Shown in pieces: positions 9,541 to 18,121 of a stretch of DNA of 64,000 nucleotides. Location: the NCBI RefSeq assembly GCF_030408635.1, contig NZ_CP047198.1:992001-1056000 (forward strand), written 5' to 3'. The DNA is from Corynebacterium coyleae. GTDB taxonomy: Bacteria > Actinomycetota > Actinomycetes > Mycobacteriales > Mycobacteriaceae. The notes below the pieces were generated by a model. That model saw only the letters and a program-made list of their open reading frames with translations. It made no database searches and was not told the origin of the DNA. The translations under genes and the position numbers were made by a program. Numbering within the stretch: the stretch's first letter is position 1; each line of letters begins with the position of its first letter.

Positions 9541-10491
9541 TTACGTGCGCGTGGTTTCTGCCGGGCGCAGCACGGGGGCGGTGGTGTAGGGCTCGTGTTG
9601 GATGCGCAGGTTGTCGCGGCCGGTGAGTTTTCCCGCGGGAAAATCTTCTCCGGTGGCGGGGTCGAAGATTCGGGTGTGGGGTTCGAGGGTGATGCCGGCG
9701 CCGATGTCGCAGTTGTTGCCGAGGGTGATGCCGTTGATGCTGGCGGTGGGGTGGAGGTGGCAGTTGGCGCCGATGCGCATGGGTTGGCGGGCGAGGGCGT
9801 TGTTGTTGGTGGGGGTGGCGATGAGGGCGGTGCTGCGGGCGAGGGTGGTGTTGGCGCCGACGGCGACTGCGGAGGAGATGGTGCCTTCGATGCGTGCGGG
9901 GCCGAGGGTGCCGGCGTTGTAGGAGATGTAGCCTTCGCGGACGACGGTGGTGCCTTCGGCGAGGTGGGCGCCGAGGCGGACGCGTTCGGCTTCGGTGATG
10001 GTGACGCCGGTGGGGACGACGTAGTCGACCATGCGGGGGAGACGGTCGATGCCGTAGACGTGGATGGGGCCGCGGGCGCGGAGGTTGGTGCGTACGGTTT
10101 CGAAGTTGTTGGGGAGGCAGGGGCCTTTGTTGGTCCAGGCGACGGGGGTGAGGTGGTCGAGGGCGCCGTCGAGGTTGATGGTGAGTGGTTCGACGAGGCG
10201 GTGGGACAGCAGGTGGAGGCGGAGGTAGACGTCGTGGGCGTCGATGGGTGGGGCGTCGAGGTCGGCGATGGTGGTGCGTACGGGCACGGTTTCGACGAGT
10301 CGGTCGCGGTCGGCGCCGATGAGGCGCAGGAACTCCGGGGAGAGGTTGTGGGCGGAGGTGCGTTGGGTGGTGGTGGGGTGGTCGTCGTTAAGTGTGAGCT
10401 TGGGGGTGGGGTACCAGGTGTCGAGCACTGTGCCGTCTATGGCGATGTTGGCGATTCCGAGGCCGTGTGCTCCCAAAGACATGGCCGTCAT
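9541..10491 (-). CDS. dapD2: Second, degenerate DapD-like acyltransferase
   Basis: 316 residues, homologous to DapD over the whole length (shared [25 protein letters not shown] and [12 protein letters not shown] segments). The region that in DapD holds the glycine-rich loop is replaced by an Ala/Thr/Asn stretch (about residues 215-235), and the following CLLGANAG coil becomes NCHLHPTASI. The glutamate of the VEGR-like motif is kept (IEGT). It is probably a hexapeptide acyltransferase with altered substrate or a poorly active DapD. Corynebacteria commonly carry two dapD-like genes here. ATG 10491 is used; ATG 10482 is also possible. It is divergent from dapE with only 20 bases between. Confidence 0.82.
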   Translation of the reverse strand: MTAMSLGAHGLGIANIAIDGTVLDTWYPTPKLTLNDDHPTTTQRTSAHNLSPEFLRLIGADRDRLVETVPVRTTIADLDAPPIDAHDVYLRLHLLSHRLVEPLTINLDGALDHLTPVAWTNKGPCLPNNFETVRTNLRARGPIHVYGIDRLPRMVDYVVPTGVTITEAERVRLGAHLAEGTTVVREGYISYNAGTLGPARIEGTISSAVAVGANTTLARSTALIATPTNNNALARQPMRIGANCHLHPTASINGITLGNNCDIGAGITLEPHTRIFDPATGEDFPAGKLTGRDNLRIQHEPYTTAPVLRPAETTRT

Positions 10492-10499
10492 TGTAAACG

Positions 10500-10505
10500 T
10501 AGGAT
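10500..10505 (+). promoter_or_regulatory. Putative -10 box of dapE, leaderless
   Basis: TAGGAT followed by 6 bases and the GTG start of dapE at 10512, with no ribosome site. The divergent dapD2 start at 10491 lies inside the expected -35 region, so the two promoters must overlap. Confidence 0.45.
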
Positions 10506-10511
10506 CGCGGT

Positions 10512-11600
10512 GTGACTTCCTTAGATCTTTTTGCGGACCCTGTTGTTTTGTCGGCTGCGTTGGTGGATATTGAGTCGCCGTCGCACCATGAGGAGGCGAT
10601 CGCGGACGCCATTGAGGCTGCGTTGCGTGGCCTTGAGCATGCAGAGGTGCAGCGCTTCGGTAATACCGTGGTGGCGCGTACGAGTTTCGGGTTGGATTCG
10701 CGGGTCGTGTTGGCGGGCCATATTGATACGGTGCCGTTGGCTGATAACACGCCGCATCGGCTCGCGGACGGTATTTTGCACGGCTGTGGCTCGGTGGATA
10801 TGAAGTCGGGTTTGGCGTGTTATTTGCATGCGTTTGCCACGTTGGCGCAGCCGGGGAAGGCGGCGCATGATTTGACGCTGATCGCTTATGAGGGCGAGGA
10901 GGTGGCGCAGGAATACAACGGCCTGTATCACCTTGAGCGTGATCATCCGGAGTTGCTGCAGGGCGATATTGCGTTGTTGGGTGAGCCGTCGGGTGCGATC
11001 ATTGAGGCTGGTTGTCAGGGCACGATCCGCGTGTTTGTGGATGCGCATGGCACGCGTGCGCATTCGGCGCGCTCTTGGCTTGGCCATAATGCGGCGCATG
11101 ATCTTGCGGGTGTGCTCACTCGGATCGCGGCGTATGAGCCGCGCACTGTGCTTATCGACGACTGCGAGTACCGCGAGGGCTTAAACGTCGTCGGGCTGGA
11201 GGGCTTCGTGGCGACGAATACGATCCCGGATCACGCGCGACTGATCGTGAATTTCCGCTACGCGCCGGATCGCAGCGTCGAGGACGCGAAGGCGCACTTG
11301 GAAGAGACACTCGCGCTGGAGGAGGGCCTCGAGCTTATTTACGACGACGTCGCGCCGGGGGCGTTGCCTGGCCTGGGGGACCCGGTCGCGGCCGGGTTGG
11401 TCAAGGCGGTGGGCGGGAACTTCCGCGCCAAGTTTGGGTGGACGGATGTGGCGCGCTTTTCTAGCCTGGGTGTTCCTGCGGTGAACTTTGGGCCTGGCGA
11501 TCCGGGGTTTGCCCATAAGAAGGACGAGCAGTGCCCGGTCGATGAGATTCGTCAGGTGGCGGCGCAGTTGCTCGATTACCTGAGTGCTGAAAGCGAGTAA
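10512..11600 (+). CDS. dapE: Succinyl-diaminopimelate desuccinylase DapE
   Basis: 362 residues, M20 family di-zinc hydrolase releasing succinate to give LL-diaminopimelate. Metal ligands and catalytic residues are visible: His and Asp of GHIDTVP near residue 69, Asp of GSVDMKSG near residue 95, the Glu-Glu of AYEGEEVA near residue 128, a Glu in LGEPSG near residue 157, and the final His in GFAHKKDE near residue 340. The start is GTG at 10512. It completes the dapC-dapD-dapE set of this window. The LOG protein follows after 5 bases. Confidence 0.94.
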   Translation: MTSLDLFADPVVLSAALVDIESPSHHEEAIADAIEAALRGLEHAEVQRFGNTVVARTSFGLDSRVVLAGHIDTVPLADNTPHRLADGILHGCGSVDMKSGLACYLHAFATLAQPGKAAHDLTLIAYEGEEVAQEYNGLYHLERDHPELLQGDIALLGEPSGAIIEAGCQGTIRVFVDAHGTRAHSARSWLGHNAAHDLAGVLTRIAAYEPRTVLIDDCEYREGLNVVGLEGFVATNTIPDHARLIVNFRYAPDRSVEDAKAHLEETLALEEGLELIYDDVAPGALPGLGDPVAAGLVKAVGGNFRAKFGWTDVARFSSLGVPAVNFGPGDPGFAHKKDEQCPVDEIRQVAAQLLDYLSAESE

Positions 11601-11605
11601 GAGAT

Positions 11606-12391
11606 ATGGCTCCGTTGAATTTCCCCCGCCCGGACCGCGACCGGAAGCTGCGTGGGCCGATGGCGCTGCGCAATGAGGCTGAGCAGGCCACGACCTATGA
11701 TCAGCGTTTGTTGGAGTCCATGGGGCAGTCTGATGGGTACTGGAAGCACCAGGATCCGTGGCGTGTGATGCGGATCCAGTCGGAGTTTGTGGCTGGGTTT
11801 GATGCGTTGTCGGAGTTGCCGAAGGCTGTGACGGTGTTTGGCTCCGCACGTCTTGGCGAGGGCACGCCTGAGTACCAGTTGTCCTACGAGGTTGGTCGCG
11901 CGCTCGTGGAGGCGGGCTACGCCGTGATCACCGGTGGCGGTCCGGGTTTGATGGAGGGGCCGAACCGGGGTGCTCACAACGCGGATGGTTTGTCGGTCGG
12001 TTTGGGCATCGAGTTGCCGTTTGAGCAGGGCCTGAACGACTGGGTGGATCTGGGGCTGAACTTCCGGTACTTCTTCGCCCGCAAGACGATGTTTTTGAAG
12101 TACTCGCAGGCGTTTATTTCGCTGCCCGGCGGTTTCGGCACGATGGACGAGGTCTTTGAGGTGCTGTGCATGGTGCAGACCGGCAAGGTGACCAACTTCC
12201 CGATCGTGCTCATGGGCACGGAGTTTTGGTCTGGGCTGGTTGAGTGGATCGAGCAGCAGTTGCTTGGCCGTGGGTTGATCTCGCCGGGGGATGAGAAGTT
12301 GTATCTGGTGACTGATTCCGTGGAGGAGGCCGTGGCGCACATTGTGGAGGCCCACAAGGTGATGACGGATCAGCGTCTGCGTGATGAGTGA
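11606..12391 (+). CDS. LOG family (TIGR00730) Rossmann-fold nucleotide hydrolase
   Basis: 261 residues, of the family once called lysine decarboxylase-like and now known to contain cytokinin riboside 5'-monophosphate phosphoribohydrolases. The two diagnostic motifs are present: GGGPGLMEGPNRGAH near residue 112 and PGGFGTMDE near residue 173, which hold the phosphate loop and catalytic Arg/Glu. The N-terminal 60 residues are longer than in plant LOG. It lies 5 bases after dapE and overlaps folP2, so it is part of the same transcript. The substrate here is unproven. Confidence 0.88.
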   Translation: MAPLNFPRPDRDRKLRGPMALRNEAEQATTYDQRLLESMGQSDGYWKHQDPWRVMRIQSEFVAGFDALSELPKAVTVFGSARLGEGTPEYQLSYEVGRALVEAGYAVITGGGPGLMEGPNRGAHNADGLSVGLGIELPFEQGLNDWVDLGLNFRYFFARKTMFLKYSQAFISLPGGFGTMDEVFEVLCMVQTGKVTNFPIVLMGTEFWSGLVEWIEQQLLGRGLISPGDEKLYLVTDSVEEAVAHIVEAHKVMTDQRLRDE

Positions 12392-13223
12392 GGTCATGGC
12401 GATCGTGAATCGCACGCCCGACTCGTTCTACGACAAGGGTGCGACGTTCGCGATTGAGAAAGCATTATTGCGTGCCGACGACGCCGTTGCCGCCGGCGCC
12501 AGCATCATCGATATCGGTGGTGTGAAGGCGGGGCCGGGCGACGACGTGTCTGTTGCCGAGGAGATCGATCGCGTCGTGCCGCTTATCGCCGGAGTGCGTG
12601 AACGCCACCCGGACGTGACGGTGAGCGTGGACACCTGGCGCGCCGCGGTGGCCGAAGAGGCGATTGCCGCCGGTGCGGACCTGATCAACGACACGTGGGC
12701 CGGTTTCGACCCTGAGCTGGTTGAGGTCGCCGGCGCGCACCGCGTGGGTTACGTCTGCTCGCACACCGGTGGGGTCACGCCGCGCACCCGTCCGCACCGC
12801 GTGCATTACGACGATGTGGTCGCCGACGTGATCGCCGAAACCACCGCGCTGGCCGAGCGCGCCGTCTCCCTCGGCGTGCCGGAGGAGGCGATCTTCATTG
12901 ACCCCACGCACGACTTTGGCAAGAACACCTACCACGGGCTGGAGATCCTGCGGCGTATCGACGAAATCGTCGCCACCGGCTGGCCCGTCCTCATGGCCCT
13001 GTCCAACAAGGATTTCGTAGGCGAGACCGTCGGGCGTGGCCTCAACGGTGCCGACATCACCCAGCGCGTGCCCGGCACCCTCGCAGCAACCGCGTGGGCG
13101 GCCGCGCGCGGGGTGGCGGCGTTTCGCGTCCATGAGGTCGAGGCGACCATCGACGTCATCCGCATGATCGAGGCGATCCAGGGCACCGCGGCACCGCTTG
13201 CCACTGTGCGGGGGCTCGCGTGA
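12384..13223 (+). CDS. folP2: Dihydropteroate synthase homologue FolP2
   Basis: 279 residues, TIM-barrel pterin-binding family. It departs from true DHPS at several key points: the first loop reads NRTPDSFYDKG, the canonical ESTRPG loop becomes VKAGPG, and the pterin loop reads THDFGKN. The C-terminal NKDF and RVHE remain near DHPS. This matches mycobacterial FolP2, which is reported not to make dihydropteroate. The position immediately before gpgS is conserved and hints at a role there, but none is proven. ATG 12384 is used; GTG 12381 and ATG 12396 are alternatives. It overlaps the LOG gene by 8 bases and gpgS by 4. Confidence 0.85.
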   Translation: MSEVMAIVNRTPDSFYDKGATFAIEKALLRADDAVAAGASIIDIGGVKAGPGDDVSVAEEIDRVVPLIAGVRERHPDVTVSVDTWRAAVAEEAIAAGADLINDTWAGFDPELVEVAGAHRVGYVCSHTGGVTPRTRPHRVHYDDVVADVIAETTALAERAVSLGVPEEAIFIDPTHDFGKNTYHGLEILRRIDEIVATGWPVLMALSNKDFVGETVGRGLNGADITQRVPGTLAATAWAAARGVAAFRVHEVEATIDVIRMIEAIQGTAAPLATVRGLA

Positions 13224-13969
13224 GTGCCGACACGCTCGCCGGCATGCGCACCGATGTACGAATCAGTGTGGTGATTCCTGCGCTGGATGAGGAGGCGACG
13301 GTGGGTGGGGTCGTCGAAAAGTGTGTGGCTTCGTCAGCGGACGAAGTCATCGTCATCGACTCAGACTCCACCGATCGCACCGCCGAGCGCGCCGCCGCAG
13401 CCGGGGCAACCGTGGTGAACTGGCGCGACGTCGACCCACGCACACCCTGGCCCGGCAAGGGCGAGGCGCTGTGGCGCGGCGTGAAAGCCGCATGCGGCGA
13501 CGTGGTGGTCTTCGTCGACGCCGACGTGACCTCACTCGAACCCTGGTGGGTCGACGCGCTCGCCGAGCGATTTATCGACGACACCGTCCACCTCGTCAAA
13601 GCCTCCTACACCCGCGAAGGCGCCGGCGGTCGCGTGACCGAACTGACCGCGAAACCCCTCCTGCGCGCCCTCTTCCCGGAGATCGCCGTGGACCAGCCGC
13701 TCGCCGGCGAATACGCCATCCGGCGCTCAACCGCGCTTTCGCTGCCATTCGTCGCAGGCTACGGCGTGGAAGCGGGCTTGCTCATCGACGTCGCCCGCGC
13801 CCACGGCCCAAAAGCCATCCAGCAAGCGCAACTGAGCCCCCGCACCCACCGCAATAGGCCGCTGTATGAACTTGCCGGGATGGCTGATGTCGTCGCAAAG
13901 ACGATTCTCGCGCGCGCGGGAAAATTCCCCGTCGAGGTCAGCGAGCGCCCCGCCTGGGCCGACAGCTAA
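13220..13969 (+). CDS. gpgS: Glucosyl-3-phosphoglycerate synthase GpgS
   Basis: 249 residues, GT81 glycosyltransferase that moves glucose from a nucleotide sugar to 3-phosphoglycerate, the first step to glucosylglycerate and methylglucose lipopolysaccharides. The GT-A core is visible: VVIPALDEE near residue 18, IDSDSTDRT near 45, the GKGEALWRG loop near 80 and the metal-binding DAD of VFVDADVT near 96. It is shorter than the mycobacterial protein (about 320 residues), mainly because the N-terminal extension is missing. The GTG start overlaps the folP2 stop (GTGA). Confidence 0.9.
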   Translation: MSADTLAGMRTDVRISVVIPALDEEATVGGVVEKCVASSADEVIVIDSDSTDRTAERAAAAGATVVNWRDVDPRTPWPGKGEALWRGVKAACGDVVVFVDADVTSLEPWWVDALAERFIDDTVHLVKASYTREGAGGRVTELTAKPLLRALFPEIAVDQPLAGEYAIRRSTALSLPFVAGYGVEAGLLIDVARAHGPKAIQQAQLSPRTHRNRPLYELAGMADVVAKTILARAGKFPVEVSERPAWADS

Positions 13970-13979
13970 ACTAACCCGC

Positions 13980-14285
13980 ATGCTTTCCTGGATCATCCTC
14001 ATCCTGGTGCTCGCACTGCTGAGCATCATTGGCCTGAAACTGTTCGCCACCGTCTTCGGCCGCGGCGAGGCCCTGCCGCCCATGCCACCAACAGAAGAGG
14101 TGAAGGAAGCCAACCGCCGCGCGGTGGAAGAAGGCAACTTCGGCGACATTCAGCTCGAGGTTGTGCACCGCGGTTACCGCATGGATCAGGTCGATGCGCT
14201 CATCGAACAGTTGGCGGGCGGCAACCTTGCGCCGGAAACACGGGTAGAATCTCCGGAAGAACACGTTTCGGAAACAAAGCAATAA
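13980..14285 (+). CDS. Small membrane-anchored DivIVA-like protein
   Basis: 101 residues. One N-terminal transmembrane helix (about residues 3-25), a Pro-rich linker and a C-terminal segment with the DivIVA-type GYRMDQVDALIEQL motif near residue 62. The ATG at 13980 follows the gpgS stop by 10 bases; the longer frame to 13866 lies inside gpgS. DivIVA-domain proteins guide polar growth in corynebacteria, but this short form lacks the long coiled coil and its role is unknown. Confidence 0.8.
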   Translation: MLSWIILILVLALLSIIGLKLFATVFGRGEALPPMPPTEEVKEANRRAVEEGNFGDIQLEVVHRGYRMDQVDALIEQLAGGNLAPETRVESPEEHVSETKQ

Positions 14286-14297
14286 GGAGTGTTGACG

Positions 14298-14468
14298 ATG
14301 GCAGCAATGAAGCCGCGTACCGGTAGTGGCCCGATGGAAGCGGTGGAGGAGTCGCGCAAGATCGTCATGCGTATCCCGTCTGACGGTGGCGGACGCCTCG
14401 TCATTGAACTGAGCAAGGAAGAGGCTGGCGAACTTGGCCGCTTGCTCACGGAGGCTGCTGGAGAGTAG
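14298..14468 (+). CDS. DUF3117 family small protein
   Basis: 56 residues, too short for routine ORF calling but highly typical of the actinobacterial DUF3117 family: MAAMKPRTGSGPMEAV at the start, then RIPSDGGGRLVIELS and a helical C-terminus. A good ribosome site (AAGGAG) lies 11 bases upstream of the ATG, and the gene starts 12 bases after the DivIVA-like gene. Function is unknown. Confidence 0.9.
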   Translation: MAAMKPRTGSGPMEAVEESRKIVMRIPSDGGGRLVIELSKEEAGELGRLLTEAAGE

Positions 14469-14496
14469 TTCCGGTCAAACGCGGTAGTATCACCAC

Positions 14497-15357
14497 ATGC
14501 TCAACGAGATCGTGGATGTACTCGCGGACCCGGTAGACCTGACCCCGCTTCGGGGCGAGGACGATTTTGGTCGTCTCGTCTCCGAATCGGGGCATTCTTA
14601 TGACGTAGCCAAGCAGGGTTATGTCACGCTCGCGTCGGGGCGCGGGCTGAATCATGAGGGCGATTCGCTGGAGATGATTAACTCCCGCGAAACGTTCCTG
14701 TCGAATGGCCATTTCGCGCCGTTTGTGGAGGCGGTGTCGGATCGTGTGGCGGATGTTGTGGAGCATTCCGCGGGCGATCGGGATCCGGTGATTCTGGAGG
14801 CCGGTGCCGGAACCGGCTACTACCTCGCGCACACGCTGGACCTAATTGATGGCGCGCGTGGCGTGGGGTTGGATATTTCGGTGCCTGCTGCGAAGCATTT
14901 GGCTAAGGCGCATCCGCGTTTGGGTGCGATTGTGGCGGATGTGTGGGAGCAGCTGCCTATCCGCACGGGAGCGGTTGATGTGGTGACCGTGGTGTTCGCG
15001 CCGCGGAATCCTGCGGAGTTTGCGCGTGTGCTTAGCGACGACGGCGAGGCCGTCATCCTCGTCGCCGACCAAGGCCACCTCGATGAGCTGCGCGAGCCGC
15101 TCGGCATCCTCGGGGTGGAGGACGGCAAGGTGGCGCGACTGATCGAGCAGTCGGCGCAGTGGCTGACCCCGGTGGCCGATCCGGAGTTGATTTCGTTCCC
15201 GATGAATCTGGGCCGTGACGCGATCGCCGCGCAGGTGGGTATGAGCCCGTCGGCGCGTCACCTGGATAAGGACGTGCTGCACGCGCGACTCGAGGACCTC
15301 CCGGAGCAGATGGAGGTCACCGCCCGCGCCCAGCTGATCCGCCTGCGCAAGAAGTAG
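14497..15357 (+). CDS. RlmA-like SAM-dependent methyltransferase
   Basis: 286 residues. The class I methyltransferase core is seen as EAGAGTGYY near residue 101, VGLDIS near 123 and a VFAPRNPAEFARVL segment near 166, all typical of the RlmA/TlrB 23S rRNA guanine-N1 methyltransferases. The N-terminus keeps GHSYDVAKQGYV, but the four-cysteine zinc finger that RlmA uses to hold rRNA has no cysteine here. It is likely an rRNA methyltransferase; the exact base is not deducible. A strong terminator follows. Confidence 0.8.
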   Translation: MLNEIVDVLADPVDLTPLRGEDDFGRLVSESGHSYDVAKQGYVTLASGRGLNHEGDSLEMINSRETFLSNGHFAPFVEAVSDRVADVVEHSAGDRDPVILEAGAGTGYYLAHTLDLIDGARGVGLDISVPAAKHLAKAHPRLGAIVADVWEQLPIRTGAVDVVTVVFAPRNPAEFARVLSDDGEAVILVADQGHLDELREPLGILGVEDGKVARLIEQSAQWLTPVADPELISFPMNLGRDAIAAQVGMSPSARHLDKDVLHARLEDLPEQMEVTARAQLIRLRKK

Positions 15358-15395
15358 CGCGCCGGCGCTTCGCTCACGCTGCGCTAAAGAAACGG

Positions 15396-15424
15396 AGAAG
15401 GCCCGCGTGATGCGGGCCTTCTTG
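15396..15424 (+). terminator. Terminator after the RlmA-like gene
   Basis: Perfect 11-base stem (15396-15406 with 15412-15422) and a 5-base loop. The 3' arm ends in CTTCTT. It closes the dapE-to-methyltransferase gene run and may also serve the convergent GH32-like gene. Confidence 0.75.
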
Positions 15425-15475
15425 CTGTGCCTAGCTCATGTGCCGGCTCATGCGCCGACTCACGTGCCGGCTGGC

Positions 15476-16900
15476 TTAGAAACGTGCGGGGTATCCGCGG
15501 CGCCACTCGCCGCTGATGGATGCTTCGCCGGTGGCGCGGCTGCGGATGCCGTTGCAGCCGCCTTCGGGCCAGATGCGCGACGACATGACAACGCTGCCGC
15601 CGCCGGCGTAGACCTCGAGGGTGCAGCCGTCGACGATGACGGTGACGTTGTCTTCGTCGTCGTCGTGAAGCGGTGCGGTTGCGGGGGAGCCGTCGCGGCG
15701 GTCGAGTGTGAGCTGCTCGCCGTTATGAGTGATCACCGCAGCCGGTTCGTTGTTGCCGTCGAGCACCTCGAGGGTGACCTGGGATCCGGCCGGGATTTCG
15801 CACAGGCCGGCCCACATGCGGGCGCGGTCGGTGGCGCTGACGGCGTCTGGCAGGCCTGGTGCGGGCACCTGGAAGAGGCGCCCACCTTGCAGGGTGGCGC
15901 GGCGCGGGAGGGTGAGGGCGTTGGCCCAGCCTTCGGTGGCCCAGTTGGGTTCGAGGGTGGGGTCGCCGGCGCGGTCGGTGTTGGTCATGAACCCGAGCAG
16001 GTAGGCGCGCTCGTAGCGGTTTTCCGCAGTGGTTTCGTCCAGCGGGTAGTTGGTGTTGCGTGGGCGAGTGAAGTCGTGGCCGTAGTCGAGAAGCGTAAAC
16101 GGCGTGGTGATGTCGAAGACGTTGCCCCGCAGCCGGCCCACGGCGTAGACGGCGGTGTCTTTGCCGTCGCGTTCGAGGGTGATGAACAGGACGTCGCGGA
16201 TTTCGCCGTCGACTTCGTCGCGCAGGCGCACGATGCGTGGGGCAACGAGGGAGGCATCGAGGGTGATGCCCGTCTCGCCATTGAACTCGAGCGGGCCTTG
16301 CAGCTCCCAGTCTCGGCCGTCGGGGGAGGTGAGGACGACCGGCTTGGGGTCGGTGACAGGCCCGGTCACGGCGAGCATGAGCCAGCCGTCGTGGCCTTGG
16401 TCGCGGTCGGCTTCCGTGTCCCAGGCGGGTACGACGCAAGGCGAGCGGAAATTGGTGTCGCCGGCGGTGTCGTCGACGGCGGTGCCGGTGCGCTCGGCGG
16501 CATCGGAGACGTCAGTGTCGTCAGCGTCAGCGTCGTCGGCGTCGAGGTCGTCGTAAAGCCTGTCCACGTGCGCAACGTGGGCGATCTGGATGGTGTTTCC
16601 TGCCGGGGTTTCGGAGGAGAAGTACAGGTTGACGCCGTCGCCCGCGGAGGTGACGGACCCTGCACGGATGTTGGTTTCGTCGCCGGTGGGGACGATGACG
16701 TCGTTGCAGTCGAGCCAGTTGAATGCGTCGTCTTCGCTGACTTCGTGGCCCCAGCGGCTCGGGGCGTCGGGGGTTGGGCGGTACTGGTAGAACATGTGCC
16801 ACAGGCGGTTCTCGCGGCTGCCGATGCGGAATACGCCGGCTGGGCCTTCGAGAATGCCGCGTTCTGCGGTGACGTGTAGTTCGGGACGGTAGACCGTCAT
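15476..16900 (-). CDS. GH32-like protein, probable pseudoenzyme, coupled to glgA
   Basis: 474 residues, with the layout of GH32 sucrose/fructan hydrolases: a start of the RPELHVTAERG type, then FYQYRP, WGHEVSEDD and a C-terminal beta-sandwich with an IVDGCTLEVYAGGG segment. All three catalytic acid sites look lost. The WMNDPNG nucleophile motif reads ILEGPAG, the RDP motif reads RSP, and the ECP motif is best matched by VAP. An Asp-rich insertion lies near residues 115-150. Its ATG overlaps the glgA stop (ATGA), so it is co-translated with glycogen synthase. It may bind a sugar or glucan rather than cleave one; this is inference. Confidence 0.75.
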   Translation of the reverse strand: MTVYRPELHVTAERGILEGPAGVFRIGSRENRLWHMFYQYRPTPDAPSRWGHEVSEDDAFNWLDCNDVIVPTGDETNIRAGSVTSAGDGVNLYFSSETPAGNTIQIAHVAHVDRLYDDLDADDADADDTDVSDAAERTGTAVDDTAGDTNFRSPCVVPAWDTEADRDQGHDGWLMLAVTGPVTDPKPVVLTSPDGRDWELQGPLEFNGETGITLDASLVAPRIVRLRDEVDGEIRDVLFITLERDGKDTAVYAVGRLRGNVFDITTPFTLLDYGHDFTRPRNTNYPLDETTAENRYERAYLLGFMTNTDRAGDPTLEPNWATEGWANALTLPRRATLQGGRLFQVPAPGLPDAVSATDRARMWAGLCEIPAGSQVTLEVLDGNNEPAAVITHNGEQLTLDRRDGSPATAPLHDDDEDNVTVIVDGCTLEVYAGGGSVVMSSRIWPEGGCNGIRSRATGEASISGEWRRGYPARF

Positions 16901-18054
16901 CAGATCAACCCCTTGTAGATGTCTACGGTTTGTTTCGCGATTGTGCGCCAGGAGAAGGATTCTTTGGCTCGGGTGAGTCCGGCGCTGCCCATGGCGGCGG
17001 CGCGTGCTTTGTCGCCGGCGACAGCGTTGACCGCCTCGGCGAGGAGTTGTTCGAAGTCGGTGGTGTCGTCGGGCGTGTAGTCCACAAGCACGCCGGTTTC
17101 GCCGTCGACGACGACTTCGGGGATGCCGCCGACGCGCGAGGCTACCACTGCGGTGCCGCACGCCATGGCCTCCAGGTTCACGATGCCCAGCGGTTCGTAG
17201 ACGGATGGGCAGACGAAGACGTCGGCGATGGTGTAGACCTGGCGTACTTTTTCGGCGGGCAGCATGTCTTGAACCCAGAACACGCCGTCACGCTGCGCTT
17301 GTAGCTTTTCGACGAGCCCACGCGTCTCAGCAGCAATCTCCTCGGTGTCGGGGGCGCCGGCGCAGAGGATGAGCTGGACGTCGTCGTCGAAAAGCTGCGC
17401 TGCTTTGAGCAGGTGGGCGACACCTTTTTGGCGGGTGATGCGCCCGACAAACGCGACGACTGGGCGTGTGGTGTCGATGCCGAGTTCGTCGGCGATGGTG
17501 CCGGTGTCCGGGTACCAGTTGGCGGGGTCGATGCCGTTGAGGACGACGTGGACGCGGGAGTCGTCGATACGCGGGTAGGCGCGCAAAATGGCATCTTTCA
17601 TTCCGGCAGATACGGCGATGACCGCGTCGGCGTTTTCCATCGCGTTTTTCTCCGACCAGGACGACACGTTGTAGCCGCCGCCGAGCTGCTCGCGCTTCCA
17701 CGGGCGGTCCGGCTCCAGCGAGTGGGCGGTGACCACGTGGGGGATCTCGTGGAGCAGCCCGGCGAGGTGGCCGCCGAGGCCTGCGTACCACGTGTGCGAG
17801 TGCACCACGTCGAGCCCGGCTGCGGCATCGGCCATGCGCAGGCCTGTGGACAGGGTTTTGATCGCGCTATTGGCCCCTTCGAGTGCGGGGTCGACGCCGT
17901 GGACGTATACACCTGCGGCGTCGCGTGGGGCGCCCATGCAGTGGACGTCGACGTCGGCGAATTCGCGCATGAACCGCGTGAGTTCTGTGACGTGCACCCC
18001 GGCGCCGCCGTAGACCTCCGGCGGGTATTCGCGCGTGAGCATTCCTACCTTCAT
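16900..18054 (-). CDS. glgA: Glycogen synthase GlgA, actinobacterial GT4 type
   Basis: 384 residues, GT-B glycosyltransferase of the GT4 family (the mycobacterial GlgA/GlgM group, which forms alpha-1,4-glucan or maltose-1-phosphate from ADP-glucose). Seen: [13 protein letters not shown] at the N-terminal glycine loop, [11 protein letters not shown] in the linker, and the donor-site motif [18 protein letters not shown] near residue 300 with the two conserved Glu. ATG 18054 gives the standard [12 protein letters not shown] start; the longer frame to 18231 runs under glgC. Divergent from glgC, 67 bases apart. Confidence 0.92.
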   Translation of the reverse strand: MKVGMLTREYPPEVYGGAGVHVTELTRFMREFADVDVHCMGAPRDAAGVYVHGVDPALEGANSAIKTLSTGLRMADAAAGLDVVHSHTWYAGLGGHLAGLLHEIPHVVTAHSLEPDRPWKREQLGGGYNVSSWSEKNAMENADAVIAVSAGMKDAILRAYPRIDDSRVHVVLNGIDPANWYPDTGTIADELGIDTTRPVVAFVGRITRQKGVAHLLKAAQLFDDDVQLILCAGAPDTEEIAAETRGLVEKLQAQRDGVFWVQDMLPAEKVRQVYTIADVFVCPSVYEPLGIVNLEAMACGTAVVASRVGGIPEVVVDGETGVLVDYTPDDTTDFEQLLAEAVNAVAGDKARAAAMGSAGLTRAKESFSWRTIAKQTVDIYKGLI

Positions 18055-18108
18055 GTCCGCCGAGCCTACTGACGTTGCGGAATCCCTGCACGAGCCTGGA
18101 ATTGGCAT

Positions 18109-18114
18109 TAGCCT
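18109..18114 (+). promoter_or_regulatory. Putative -10 box of glgC, leaderless
   Basis: TAGCCT followed by 7 bases and the ATG of glgC at 18122. No ribosome site is present. It lies in the 67-base divergent region shared with glgA. Confidence 0.5.
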
Positions 18115-18121
18115 TGCGGTT

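Noticed and set aside
15361-15475. Possible small gene after the methyltransferase
   Set aside because: No frame with ribosome site; the region is explained by the terminator.
15407-16879. 490-codon plus-strand frame opposite the GH32-like gene
   Set aside because: Ala/Gly/Val-rich shadow; the minus-strand gene has GH32 segments and overlaps glgA correctly.
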